Part shown: positions 43,966-52,071 of the stretch, piece by piece
Position numbering within the stretch: position 1 is the stretch's first letter
How the letters are laid out: the number at the start of each line of letters is the position of its first letter
Assembly: GCF_001297705.1 (NCBI RefSeq)
Contig: NZ_LIRF01000008.1
Span: 372,001 to 436,000, forward strand
From: Chryseobacterium sp. ERMR1:04
Lineage (GTDB): Bacteria > Bacteroidota > Bacteroidia > Flavobacteriales > Weeksellaceae
Length of the DNA stretch: 64,000 nt
Reading direction: 5' to 3'
Program-made: the position numbers and the translations under genes
The notes under the pieces: model-generated
What the model was told of the DNA's origin: nothing
What the model saw: the letters and a program-made list of their open reading frames with translations, nothing else
Databases searched by the model: none

Positions 43966-46572
43966 ATGAAATTAATCAACAAATCAATACTAACTGTATT
44001 TATTACGTTATCTACAGCTAGTGTTTATTACGCTCAAGAAACTAAAGACACTGTTAAGACAACCAGGTCTAAAGATATTGAGGAGGTAATCCTAAGAGGA
44101 GTTACTGATATCGCTAAAGATAGAAAAACACCAGTAGCTGTCTCTACAATTAAAGCTGCACAGATCCTTGAAAGACAAGGAAATCAAGAGCTTGTAGAAT
44201 TGTTAAATACAACGCCTTCAGTATATGCTACAAAAGGTGGTGGTGGTTTCGGAGACTCTCAAATTGTTATGCGTGGTTTCGAATCTAGAAACATTGCAGT
44301 AATGGTAAACGGTATGCCTGTAAATGATATGGAAGGCGGTACTGTTTATTTCTCAAACTGGACTGGATTATCTGATGTTACAAGTTTCATGCAGGTACAA
44401 AGAGGACTTGGATCTTCTAAACTGGCTATTGCTTCTGTTGGAGGTACGATGAACTTCATCACAAAGTCAGCAGACATGAAAAAAGGTGGGGTAATAAGAT
44501 TAGGTGTTGGTAACGACGATTATTTAAAAACATCTTTTGCTTACAATACCGGTAAATCTAAAGACGGATGGTCTTCATCAATTTTGATGAGCAGACAAGC
44601 TGGAGGAACTTATATTGAGAACACAGATTATGAAGCTTATGCTTACTATTTTGCATTAGGATTTGAAGCAAGTAAAAAACATAACTTTCAATTTACTTTA
44701 ACATCTGCGCCTCAATGGCATAATCAAAGAACTTTTGCTCCTACAGTCCAAAATTACATTAATTACAACCCTGATCGCGACGGGTCGCCATACAGACAGT
44801 ATAACTCTGACTATGGATACTACACAGATTCTTCAGGAAACAGAGTACCTGTAGCTAACAGAGCTAATTATTACTCTAAGCCGGTAATGATGCTAAACTG
44901 GGATTGGACAATGAGTGAAAAATCCAAATTAAGTACGGTAGCTTACATGTCTAATGGTAGAGGTGGCGGAACTGGAGATTTAGGAAAAGTAGGAGGTAAA
45001 TCAATCACTGATGCTTCTTTTGTTGATACTTCTGGGCATTTCAATTATGATGCTATTTTTGCCGCTAACCAAGCAGTTAATGTAAATACAGCTGGTGCAG
45101 GAAGTACTTTAATTCGTAGATCAAATGTAAACTCTCACAACTGGTATGGAATTTTAGCTAATTTCCAACATAAAGTGAATGATAACTGGAATTTCTCAGT
45201 AGGAACTGACGATAGATATTACTATGGATACCATTATCAAGTAGTTTCAGATCTATATGGAGCTTCAGGATACAAAGATGCTAATAACAAAAATATAGCC
45301 CCGAATATTGTAAGTAACGCATACGATTATAAAAAACTTGAGTGGAATCCGTTTGGAGGAAAAACAGCTCCATTACAAGATCAAGTAGGATTTAGTAATG
45401 ATGGAGAAGTAATTTGGTATAGTGGATTTGCGCAAGTAGAATATACTAAAAATAATTTATCTGCATTCGTACAAGGATCCGTATCTAACCAAGGATATCA
45501 AAGAATTGATAATTTTGTATTAGACGGAAGCACATTAAAAGGCCAGACAGTAAACACTAAAACAGGTTTCAAAAATCTATTTGGATATAATATCAAAGGG
45601 GGAGCTAACTATAACATCAATGAGCAACACAACGTTTTTGCTAACATTGGTTACTACAGCAAGCAACCATTCTTAAATACAGTTTACCCAAACAACCAAC
45701 AGCTTATTAATCAGTCTTTAACCAACGAGAAAATTTTCTCAGCAGAAGTTGGGTATGGATTCAGATCAGCTAAATTCAGTGCGAATGTTAACTTATACAG
45801 AACGCAGTGGAAAGACAGATGGTTGAGAAAAACTAACCAGACGTTTACATTGCCTGATAATACAACGACTACTGGTTATGCAGAGATCAATGGTATTACT
45901 GAAATTCATCAAGGTATTGAATTCGACGGAACTTACAAACCAACTAACTTCTTAGAATTCAATGGTATGTTCTCTTGGGGCGATTACTACTACAAAGGGA
46001 ATGCAACAGGAACAGCATTTGACGACAACAACAATCCACTTACTTTATCTGGTACTTCAAATACATCTGAATTATACATAGACAAAGTAAAAGTAGGAGG
46101 AACAAGTAATAACAGTATCCCACAAATGACTGCTTCATTAGGAGCAACCATCAAACCTGTAAAAGATCTTAGCATCTTTGGTACTTGGAGATATGTTGGG
46201 AAATTATATTCTTCTATTGATATTGCAACATTCTCTAACCAGTCTGCGCAAGACAGAGGAGTATTACAATTACCTGATTTTAACTTGTTTGATGTTGGAG
46301 CTTCTTATAAATTAAGATTAAAAAATGAGTCTCAATACTTTACTATAGGAGTAAATATCTATAACTTGATTGACACAACGTATATATCTGATGCTTCTAC
46401 TAATATATTTGGTAATGATACACCAACTAAATTAGCTGACGGAGTAACAAACAACGTAGGTAAAAAAACTTATGACGAACTTGGTATGATGTACAAAGGG
46501 ATCGCAACTGGTAACCGTGCATATTTCGGATTCGGAAGAACATGGGCTGCAACATTATCATTCAACTTCTAA
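43966..46572 (+). CDS. TonB-dependent outer-membrane receptor
   Basis: 868 residues. Signal peptide ending VYYAQ, a short linker, then a plug domain: VILRGVTDIAKDRKTPVAVS, QELVELLNTTPSVYATKGGG, IVMRGFESRNIAVMVNGMPV and SSKLAIASVGGTMNFITK. The barrel ends in RTWAATLSFNF with a terminal Phe. It has no N-terminal carboxypeptidase-like domain and no SusD partner nearby, so it is a solo transporter, perhaps for a siderophore, cobalamin or metal chelate. Substrate cannot be read. It is monocistronic with its own terminator. Confidence 0.9.
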   Translation: MKLINKSILTVFITLSTASVYYAQETKDTVKTTRSKDIEEVILRGVTDIAKDRKTPVAVSTIKAAQILERQGNQELVELLNTTPSVYATKGGGGFGDSQIVMRGFESRNIAVMVNGMPVNDMEGGTVYFSNWTGLSDVTSFMQVQRGLGSSKLAIASVGGTMNFITKSADMKKGGVIRLGVGNDDYLKTSFAYNTGKSKDGWSSSILMSRQAGGTYIENTDYEAYAYYFALGFEASKKHNFQFTLTSAPQWHNQRTFAPTVQNYINYNPDRDGSPYRQYNSDYGYYTDSSGNRVPVANRANYYSKPVMMLNWDWTMSEKSKLSTVAYMSNGRGGGTGDLGKVGGKSITDASFVDTSGHFNYDAIFAANQAVNVNTAGAGSTLIRRSNVNSHNWYGILANFQHKVNDNWNFSVGTDDRYYYGYHYQVVSDLYGASGYKDANNKNIAPNIVSNAYDYKKLEWNPFGGKTAPLQDQVGFSNDGEVIWYSGFAQVEYTKNNLSAFVQGSVSNQGYQRIDNFVLDGSTLKGQTVNTKTGFKNLFGYNIKGGANYNINEQHNVFANIGYYSKQPFLNTVYPNNQQLINQSLTNEKIFSAEVGYGFRSAKFSANVNLYRTQWKDRWLRKTNQTFTLPDNTTTTGYAEINGITEIHQGIEFDGTYKPTNFLEFNGMFSWGDYYYKGNATGTAFDDNNNPLTLSGTSNTSELYIDKVKVGGTSNNSIPQMTASLGATIKPVKDLSIFGTWRYVGKLYSSIDIATFSNQSAQDRGVLQLPDFNLFDVGASYKLRLKNESQYFTIGVNIYNLIDTTYISDASTNIFGNDTPTKLADGVTNNVGKKTYDELGMMYKGIATGNRAYFGFGRTWAATLSFNF

Positions 46573-46603
46573 TCATATAAAAACATTAGATTTTATAAAT
46601 ATC

Positions 46604-46630
46604 AATCCCGGCTTATCGCCGGGATTTTTG
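46604..46630 (+). terminator. intrinsic terminator of the TonB receptor gene
   Basis: AATCCCGGC (46604-46612) and GCCGGGATT (46618-46626) form a 9-bp GC-rich stem with loop TTATC, followed by TTTG. A -7 box TATATTTG (46632-46639) for the next gene begins right after the tail. Confidence 0.85.
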
Positions 46631-46668
46631 TTATATTTGTACATTAGAAAAAAAGAAAAAATAGGATT

Positions 46669-47106
46669 ATGGATTTTTACAAGATTTTATTGAGTGCCCA
46701 CAAGGGATTTGGGTATTTAGAGCTTCTATTAGTAACATTATTTATTATCGCTTTACTAGCTACCATGTTTGGTTTCAGTGGGAAAGTAAATAAATTTTTA
46801 AAGAAGACTACCCTTTTCACAATGATCTTCTTCCACGTGCAATTTTTAATGGGAATCTTTTTATTATTTGTTTCCCCAGGCTTAAAAGCGGCTATGGCAT
46901 CTGGAACATTAATGAGTGATGCTTATAGCAGACAAACATTTGTTGAACATCCATTTTCTATGCTAATCGCAGCAGTTTTGTTGACCATCATCAATAGAAA
47001 AGTAAAATCTAGCGATACTATTTCTTTGAAAATTGTAATTATGGGATTAATTGCAGTTGGTTTATTTGCATTCGCGTTTCCATGGACAAGAGTCTTTGGA
47101 GCTTAA
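46669..47106 (+). CDS. four-helix membrane protein, cytochrome b-like (uncertain)
   Basis: 145 residues with four membrane helices: LELLLVTLFIIALLATMF, TLFTMIFFHVQFLMGIFLLF, FSMLIAAVLLTII and IVIMGLIAVGLFAFAF. Histidines occur at LLSAHKGFGY, IFFHVQF and FVEHPFS, a spacing that could ligate haem, but there is no CxxCH. Proteins like this are widespread in Flavobacteriia without assigned function as far as I know. It precedes asd by 30 bases on the same strand. A perfect -7 box lies 29 bases upstream. Confidence 0.7.
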   Translation: MDFYKILLSAHKGFGYLELLLVTLFIIALLATMFGFSGKVNKFLKKTTLFTMIFFHVQFLMGIFLLFVSPGLKAAMASGTLMSDAYSRQTFVEHPFSMLIAAVLLTIINRKVKSSDTISLKIVIMGLIAVGLFAFAFPWTRVFGA

Positions 47107-47136
47107 TATATTAACTTTAAAAATGTAATCATTAAC

Positions 47137-48129
47137 ATGAAAGTAGCTGTAGTCGGTTCAACAGGAATGGTTGGACAAGTTATGCTTAGAGTATTAGAGG
47201 AAAGGAACTTCCCTATAACAGAATTAATTCCGGTAGCTTCGGAAAGATCTATAGGTAAGAAGGTGAAGTATAAACAGGAAGAGTATACTATTGTAAGCAT
47301 TAATGACGCTATAGCTGCCAAACCTGATATTGCACTTTTTTCAGCGGGTGGTTCAACATCGCTTGAATTTGCTCCAAAATTTGCAGAAGCAGGCATTACA
47401 GTGATTGATAATTCTTCAGCTTGGAGAATGGATCCTGATAAAAAATTAGTGGTTCCCGAGATCAATGCTGATGTATTGACCAAGGAAGATAAGATCATAG
47501 CAAACCCAAACTGTTCTACAATTCAGTTGGTGATGGTTTTAGGTCCGCTAAACAAAAAATATGATTTAAAAAGAGTAATTGTTTCTACCTACCAATCTGT
47601 AACAGGAACAGGAAAAGCTGCTGTAGATCAATTAAACGGAGAAATAAACGGAGACGATTCTGTTGAAAAAGTATATCCTTATCAGATTTTTAAAAACGCA
47701 CTTCCACATTGTGATGTTTTTTCTGATGATGATTATACGAAAGAAGAAATTAAATTAATGAAAGAGCCTAAGAAAATTTTAGGAGATGATACATTTAATT
47801 TAACAGCAACAGCAGTAAGAGTTCCGGTTCAGGGAGGACATTCTGAAAGCGTAAACATTGAGTTCGAAAATGAATTTGAACTTGACGAAGTAAGAAAGAT
47901 TTTAGCTGAAACTCCGGGAGTGATTGTAATGGATAACGTTAAAAACAACGAATATCCAATGCCATTATATTCAGAAGGAAAAGATGAAGTGTTTGTCGGA
48001 AGAATCAGGCGAGACCTCTCCCAGCCAAAAACGCTCAACCTCTGGATCGTAGCAGACAATCTGCGAAAAGGCGCTGCAACCAACGCAGTACAGATCGCAG
48101 AATACCTTGTAGCAAACAACTTAGTATAA
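47137..48129 (+). CDS. asd: aspartate-semialdehyde dehydrogenase
   Basis: 330 residues. NADP-binding VVGSTGMVGQVMLRVLEE, then SAGGSTSLEFAPKFAEAG, VVPEINAD and the active-site NPNCSTIQL with Cys126. VPVQGGHSES carries the proton-relay His235. The enzyme reduces aspartyl phosphate to the semialdehyde for lysine, threonine, methionine and diaminopimelate synthesis. It follows the four-helix membrane protein gene by 30 bases and ends at a clear terminator. Confidence 0.96.
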   Translation: MKVAVVGSTGMVGQVMLRVLEERNFPITELIPVASERSIGKKVKYKQEEYTIVSINDAIAAKPDIALFSAGGSTSLEFAPKFAEAGITVIDNSSAWRMDPDKKLVVPEINADVLTKEDKIIANPNCSTIQLVMVLGPLNKKYDLKRVIVSTYQSVTGTGKAAVDQLNGEINGDDSVEKVYPYQIFKNALPHCDVFSDDDYTKEEIKLMKEPKKILGDDTFNLTATAVRVPVQGGHSESVNIEFENEFELDEVRKILAETPGVIVMDNVKNNEYPMPLYSEGKDEVFVGRIRRDLSQPKTLNLWIVADNLRKGAATNAVQIAEYLVANNLV

Positions 48130-48141
48130 ACTAACAAAATA

Positions 48142-48175
48142 AAAAAGAGTCTCAACATTGAGATTCTTTTTTTTA
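48142..48175 (+). terminator. intrinsic terminator of asd
   Basis: AAGAGTCTCA and TGAGATTCTT pair around ACAT (one G-T wobble), followed by a run of T (48167-48174). The next gene starts nine bases later. Confidence 0.8.
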
Positions 48176-48183
48176 TCAAACTT

Positions 48184-49182
48184 ATGAACGCTCAGAAGAA
48201 TATCAATAAAGATAAAATAGGCTTTCAAAAATGGATCGCCGCTTTTGGAATTATTCTATTTATAGGAAAAATCGTTGCATGGAAACTGACTAATTCCGAT
48301 GCCGTATTTTCTGACGCTATGGAAAGTATCGTGAATGTCATTAGTGCATTTATGGGACTTTACTCTTTACATCTTGCTGCAAAACCAAAGGACGAAGGAC
48401 ACCCTTACGGCCACGGAAAAGTAGAATTCGTAACATCGGGAATAGAAGGTGCTTTAATCGCCATTGCGGGGATCATGATCATCTACGAAGGCATCAACAG
48501 TTTAATCACCGGCAAAGTATTGAATAAACTGGATTGGGGTATCTGGATTATTGCTGCAACCGCGATTGTAAATTATTATTTAGGCTACATTTCCATTAAA
48601 AAAGGAAAAAGAGAAAATTCTTTAGTGTTAATTTCTTCCGGAAAACATCTTCAGTCTGACACCATTACAACATTGGGTGTGGTAATAAGTTTAGTCATTG
48701 TTTATTTTACTAAAATTTATTGGATAGATTCCGCTGTAGCCCTAGTTTTTGGAGCCTACATTATTTTTGTTGGATACAAGATTGTCCGCAAATCTTTAAG
48801 TGGAATTATGGATGAACAAGATCCTGACTTATTAAATCAAATCGTTCATATTCTTGAAAATAACAGAAAAACAGAATGGATTGATATTCACAATATGAAA
48901 ATCCAGCAATTTGGAGCTTCCCTGCATATTGACGCACACATCACTCTTCCTTGGTATTACACCCTTCGTGATGCTCATAAACAAATGGAAAGCGTCATTA
49001 TTCTTTTAGCTAAAAATACAAAGCGTACCGTAGAATTTAATTTTCATATGGATGACTGCAGAACCGTTTCATGTCCTGTATGTCAGATCACAGACTGCCC
49101 AGTTCGTGAAAGAGAATTTGTAAAACGAGTGGAATGGACGGCTGAAAATGTGACAAGAGAAGTTAAACATACAGTGGAATAA
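48184..49182 (+). CDS. cation diffusion facilitator family transporter
   Basis: 332 residues with about six membrane helices. SDAVFSDAMESIVNVISA and HPYGHGKVEFVTSGIEG carry the conserved Asp/His residues of the first metal site; SSGKHLQSDTITTLGVVIS holds the second-half HxxxD. The cytoplasmic C-domain contains DIHNMKIQQFGASLHIDAHI. A cysteine-rich tail (MDDCRTVSCPVCQITDCPV) is unusual for the family and could bind zinc. It exports divalent metals such as Zn or Fe in exchange for protons (family knowledge). Confidence 0.92.
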   Translation: MNAQKNINKDKIGFQKWIAAFGIILFIGKIVAWKLTNSDAVFSDAMESIVNVISAFMGLYSLHLAAKPKDEGHPYGHGKVEFVTSGIEGALIAIAGIMIIYEGINSLITGKVLNKLDWGIWIIAATAIVNYYLGYISIKKGKRENSLVLISSGKHLQSDTITTLGVVISLVIVYFTKIYWIDSAVALVFGAYIIFVGYKIVRKSLSGIMDEQDPDLLNQIVHILENNRKTEWIDIHNMKIQQFGASLHIDAHITLPWYYTLRDAHKQMESVIILLAKNTKRTVEFNFHMDDCRTVSCPVCQITDCPVREREFVKRVEWTAENVTREVKHTVE

Positions 49183-49209
49183 TTTCAATTTAGATAAAAA
49201 AAACTTAGA

Positions 49210-49270
49210 TTTTGGCTAAAGCCAATTGATGGTATTATTTTGTTTAAACGGGCTGAAGCCCGTTCCTATT
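49210..49270. repeat. paired GGCT-AAGCC hairpin element (dispersed-repeat type)
   Basis: Two small hairpins lie 21 bases apart: TTGGC-TAAA-GCCAA (49212-49225) and AACGGGC-TGAA-GCCCGTT (49247-49... ending 49264). Each has a GGCTnAAGCC core. Similar units ('gggctgaagcccgttcctattgat') occur many times between genes in Flavobacteriia in my memory. No gene occupies 49183-49320. Confidence 0.5.
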
Positions 49271-49320
49271 GATGACAAAATTTGTGTAAAAATAGCCGCG
49301 AAAATTTGTGCTTAAAAAGT

Positions 49321-49758
49321 CTATGTAACTTCTTTACCTATTTGCTTTCTATAATAAAACATCGGAACGATCAAAAGCAAGATCAAAGGTTGAATCACAA
49401 ATCTTCTCATGTAAAAAGAAAACAGGTAGCCAATCTCAAATCTATCATAGATACAATACAGATAAATCGGAAACGTAATCGCGAAAATTATTGTGATTAG
49501 TAAAGCTCCTTGGATTGTCCATTCTTTATTTTTAAATATAAAATGAATGATCACACAGGAAAAAAATAAGTTTAAAATAAATCTGAAAAGGTGCCCTGCA
49601 ATCAGTTTTCCCCATTCAAAAGGAGGAAATGAAAGATTTTTATTGGCTTCATGAAAATAGTTGAGAAAAGGGTCATAGAAGATCTTATCTTCAAGCGCTC
49701 TCACACTTACAAGTCCAACAACGCCTACTATAACCAGAAACCAACTAAGAATTTTCAT
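49321..49758 (-). CDS. exosortase F system-associated membrane protein
   Basis: 145 residues with about four membrane helices: ILSWFLVIVGVVGLVSV, FRFILNLFFSCVIIHFIF, ALLITIIFAITFPIYLYCIY and QPLILLLIVPMFYYR. Its gene overlaps the 3' end of xrtF by 14 bases. This pair, exosortase XrtF followed by a ~150-residue membrane protein, is the standard XrtF arrangement in Flavobacteriia. The role of the partner is unknown. The segment EDKIFYDPFLNYFHEANK is exposed and conserved-looking. Confidence 0.85.
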   Translation of the reverse strand: MKILSWFLVIVGVVGLVSVRALEDKIFYDPFLNYFHEANKNLSFPPFEWGKLIAGHLFRFILNLFFSCVIIHFIFKNKEWTIQGALLITIIFAITFPIYLYCIYDRFEIGYLFSFYMRRFVIQPLILLLIVPMFYYRKQIGKEVT

Positions 49759-50275
49759 TTTTTAAAGCAAAGAATTTAATCCAAACAAGCCAAAGTAAAA
49801 CCACACTTCCGTAGATAACTGCCGGAAAAACAAAATCATGTGACATTTTACCATATTGTTGATAATCTCTCATTACAATATTCAACCCTGCAATTCTCAA
49901 TACATTCATGATATAAAGAGCAAGAAGACCAATCAATACAAAAACAAATGTTTTCTTTCCTTTATAAAAAGCAAAAACAAAAGATACAAAAAGAATCATC
50001 ACAGAAATAGCATTACACCCCTCCACCATCCTTGTTGGATAATAATTTTTCACATTAAACCAAACAGATTCTCCGCGAATATCATCGAAAAGTTTGGTGG
50101 GATAATTTATTAAATTCTGAATCCACATTACCTGATCTGCAATGAGCCTCGAAAAAGGATCCAGTCCGGTTCCTTTAAATTCATTCAGATAAAATTGATA
50201 GCCAAAAAGCAACACCAAATAGATAATGATGAAACGCAATAAAATGCTTAAAACTGGTTTAAAATCCTTTAGCAT
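49745..50275 (-). CDS. xrtF: exosortase family protein XrtF
   Basis: 176 residues from ATG 50275. The longer frame to 50296 is rejected because a -7 box (complement of 50280-50287) lies inside it. The exosortase/archaeosortase catalytic triad is visible: Cys87 in MVEGCNAISVMILF, Arg127 in NVLRIAGLN and His146 in KMSHDFVFPAVIYG, all near membrane helices. Exosortases are proposed transpeptidases that process C-terminal sorting tails. For XrtF no cognate tail is established to my knowledge. It overlaps its partner gene and is divergent from the AmgK-like kinase gene. Confidence 0.9.
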   Translation of the reverse strand: MLKDFKPVLSILLRFIIIYLVLLFGYQFYLNEFKGTGLDPFSRLIADQVMWIQNLINYPTKLFDDIRGESVWFNVKNYYPTRMVEGCNAISVMILFVSFVFAFYKGKKTFVFVLIGLLALYIMNVLRIAGLNIVMRDYQQYGKMSHDFVFPAVIYGSVVLLWLVWIKFFALKNENS

Positions 50276-50279
50276 AACG

Positions 50280-50287
50280 CAAAGATA
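50280..50287 (-). promoter_or_regulatory. -7 box four bases before the xrtF start codon
   Basis: On the minus strand TATCTTTG (50287-50280) ends four bases before the ATG at 50275. The divergent kinase gene has its own box, TATATTTG, at 50308-50315, ten bases before ATG 50326. The two promoters share the 50-base gap. Confidence 0.5.
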
Positions 50288-50325
50288 AAAAATCAACTGA
50301 TATTTAGTATATTTGTTTCCATATT

Positions 50326-51345
50326 ATGACTTCCGAAAACGCAAAACGATTTTTTGAAAACTATATCGGTAAAAAATCTTCTGAGTTCATCACATTGGCT
50401 CAAAGCGGTTCTGCGAGGGTAAATTTCGTGGCCCAATCCGATAACAAACAATACATTATTACGTACAATGAAAACATTCCCGAGAATGAAAGTTTTTTTT
50501 ATTTTTCGGAGATATTTTCCCAACTCAACCTTAATACGCCTACTATTTTCTCCATTTCTGATGACCGGAAAATATACATTCAGGAGTTTTTAGGTGGAAA
50601 TACACTTTCTGAGATGATTTCAAAAGAAGGTCTATCCGAAAATATAAGATCATTGGTAAAGCAAACATTAGAAAAGCTTTTTCAACTTCAAATACAGACC
50701 AAAGGAAAAATAGATTATCATCAAACTTTTGAATATGAAAGTTATGATGAGCTTCCCGTCATTCACGATTTATATTATTTTAAAAACTTTGTGGCAGATG
50801 TTCTTGAGCTGGAATATCATAAATCTACTCTGCTGAAAGAATTTAAAAAGATCGTCCACCTCATCGAAAATCTTGAACCGAAAGGATTAATGATTCGCGA
50901 TTTTCAGGCAAGAAACATCATGGTAAATGAAAACAATACCGTTTCATTTATCGATTATCAGTCTGCAATGAAGGGACCTTTAATGTATGATGTTATTTCT
51001 TTTCTGTTTCAGGCGAAAGCTAATTTTTCTGAAGATTTTAAAAATGAGATGCTGGAATTCTATACTCAACAATTTGAAAATGAAGAAATTCAAGTTCAAC
51101 TAAAAAAATCGGTTAAACCAATTCAATTGATGAGATTCTTACAGGTTTTGGGAGCGTATGGTTTTAGAGGATTGATTCAGAGAAAACAACACTTCATTGC
51201 AAGTATAGAAAAAGGAATAGAAAACATCACCCAATTTGCTCAATCCTGGGAAGATATGAAAGACTATCCGGAACTTGAAAAAGTGATACAACAGTTAAGC
51301 TCGGAGAAAACGAGGTTAAAAATTGAAGAAATTTTAAAAACATAA
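50326..51345 (+). CDS. aminoglycoside-phosphotransferase-like kinase (AmgK-like)
   Basis: 339 residues, cytoplasmic. The kinase-like fold has LAQSGSARVNFVA (nucleotide loop), MIRDFQARNIMVNENNTVS (catalytic RDF-x4-N, as in AmgK anomeric sugar kinases) and FIDYQSAMKGPLMYDVIS (metal-binding Asp). Together with a MurU-like nucleotidyltransferase 0.7 kb downstream, it suggests phosphorylation of MurNAc or GlcNAc released from peptidoglycan, giving UDP-MurNAc without passing through glucosamine-6-phosphate. A RapZ-C gene separates the two. Substrate is inferred from gene order. Confidence 0.8.
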   Translation: MTSENAKRFFENYIGKKSSEFITLAQSGSARVNFVAQSDNKQYIITYNENIPENESFFYFSEIFSQLNLNTPTIFSISDDRKIYIQEFLGGNTLSEMISKEGLSENIRSLVKQTLEKLFQLQIQTKGKIDYHQTFEYESYDELPVIHDLYYFKNFVADVLELEYHKSTLLKEFKKIVHLIENLEPKGLMIRDFQARNIMVNENNTVSFIDYQSAMKGPLMYDVISFLFQAKANFSEDFKNEMLEFYTQQFENEEIQVQLKKSVKPIQLMRFLQVLGAYGFRGLIQRKQHFIASIEKGIENITQFAQSWEDMKDYPELEKVIQQLSSEKTRLKIEEILKT

Positions 51346-51410
51346 AGTCTTCAACAAAATCTGACTTACATAAATTGAGTCACACCTCATTAAGCGGTTA
51401 GTATTAACGA

Positions 51411-51480
51411 TTTCATCCTGAGCGAAGTCGAAGGATCTTTTTAAACAAAAAACTAAGCTTAGATTCCTCCGGAATGACAA
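51411..51480. repeat. dispersed intergenic repeat with complementary ends
   Basis: Contains CCTGAGCGAAGTCGAAGG (51417-51434) followed by ATCT, and at the other end AGATTCCTCCGGAATGACA (51461-51479), whose complement begins TGTCATTCCGGAGGAAT. Both ends are widespread junk-repeat words in Bacteroidota intergenic DNA in my memory. The AGAT/ATCT ends are partly complementary. It fills the 213-base gap between the kinase and RapZ-C genes. Confidence 0.6.
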
Positions 51481-51558
51481 AAGTGATTGAAGAAATAAAA
51501 ATAAACAATGAGCTGAATGGTTCAAATTAAAAGCCACAATAATTAAATATAAAATAAT

Positions 51559-51975
51559 ATGCTACACATAGACATCCACAGTTTTTCATACAAAAAGGGA
51601 GGAATTCCTAAAGACGAATCAGGAAACGGAGGTGGTTTTGCTTTCGACTGTAGAGGAATTTTAAACCCAGGAAGAGTTGAGGAATATAAAATTCAAACAG
51701 GAAACGATATCGGCGTTCAGGAATATCTTGAAACAAAAACCGAAATACCTCAATTTTTAGAGCTCATAAAAAACATCGTTTCTATCAACATCGATAACTA
51801 TTTGGCAAGAGGTTTTGAAAATCTACAAATCAATTTCGGATGTACAGGTGGACAGCACCGATCTGTATACGCTGCGATAAAAATTGCAGAATTCATCAAA
51901 GAAAAATATCCTGAAGGAACCAATGTAACCCTTCATCATGATGAACAACACCAACTTAACATGAGTGATAAGTAA
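51559..51975 (+). CDS. stand-alone RapZ C-terminal domain protein
   Basis: 138 residues. GGFAFDCRGILNPGRV and NFGCTGGQHRSVYAAIKIAE match the sugar-phosphate-binding C-domain of RapZ, here without the N-terminal kinase-like half (RapZ is about 280 residues). In Escherichia coli this domain senses glucosamine-6-phosphate and controls GlmS. Sitting between AmgK-like and MurU-like genes, it may sense or act on an amino-sugar phosphate (inference). The frame is intact and starts at ATG 51559; upstream is a dispersed repeat. Confidence 0.85.
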   Translation: MLHIDIHSFSYKKGGIPKDESGNGGGFAFDCRGILNPGRVEEYKIQTGNDIGVQEYLETKTEIPQFLELIKNIVSINIDNYLARGFENLQINFGCTGGQHRSVYAAIKIAEFIKEKYPEGTNVTLHHDEQHQLNMSDK

Positions 51976-51977
51976 TT

Positions 51978-52063
51978 GGTAATGAGTAATATTTTTAACT
52001 TCGTTAAATTATATTAATTATTATTTATACTTCATCATTACATATTACCAATTACTCATTACC
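51978..52063. repeat. 13-bp inverted repeat around an AT-rich spacer
   Basis: GGTAATGAGTAAT (51978-51990) is exactly complementary to ATTACTCATTACC (52051-52063). ATTACC is also repeated within the right arm. It begins three bases after the RapZ-C stop and ends eight bases before the MurU-like ATG. Probably a low-complexity dispersed repeat; it could also attenuate read-through. Confidence 0.55.
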
Positions 52064-52071
52064 CATATTAT

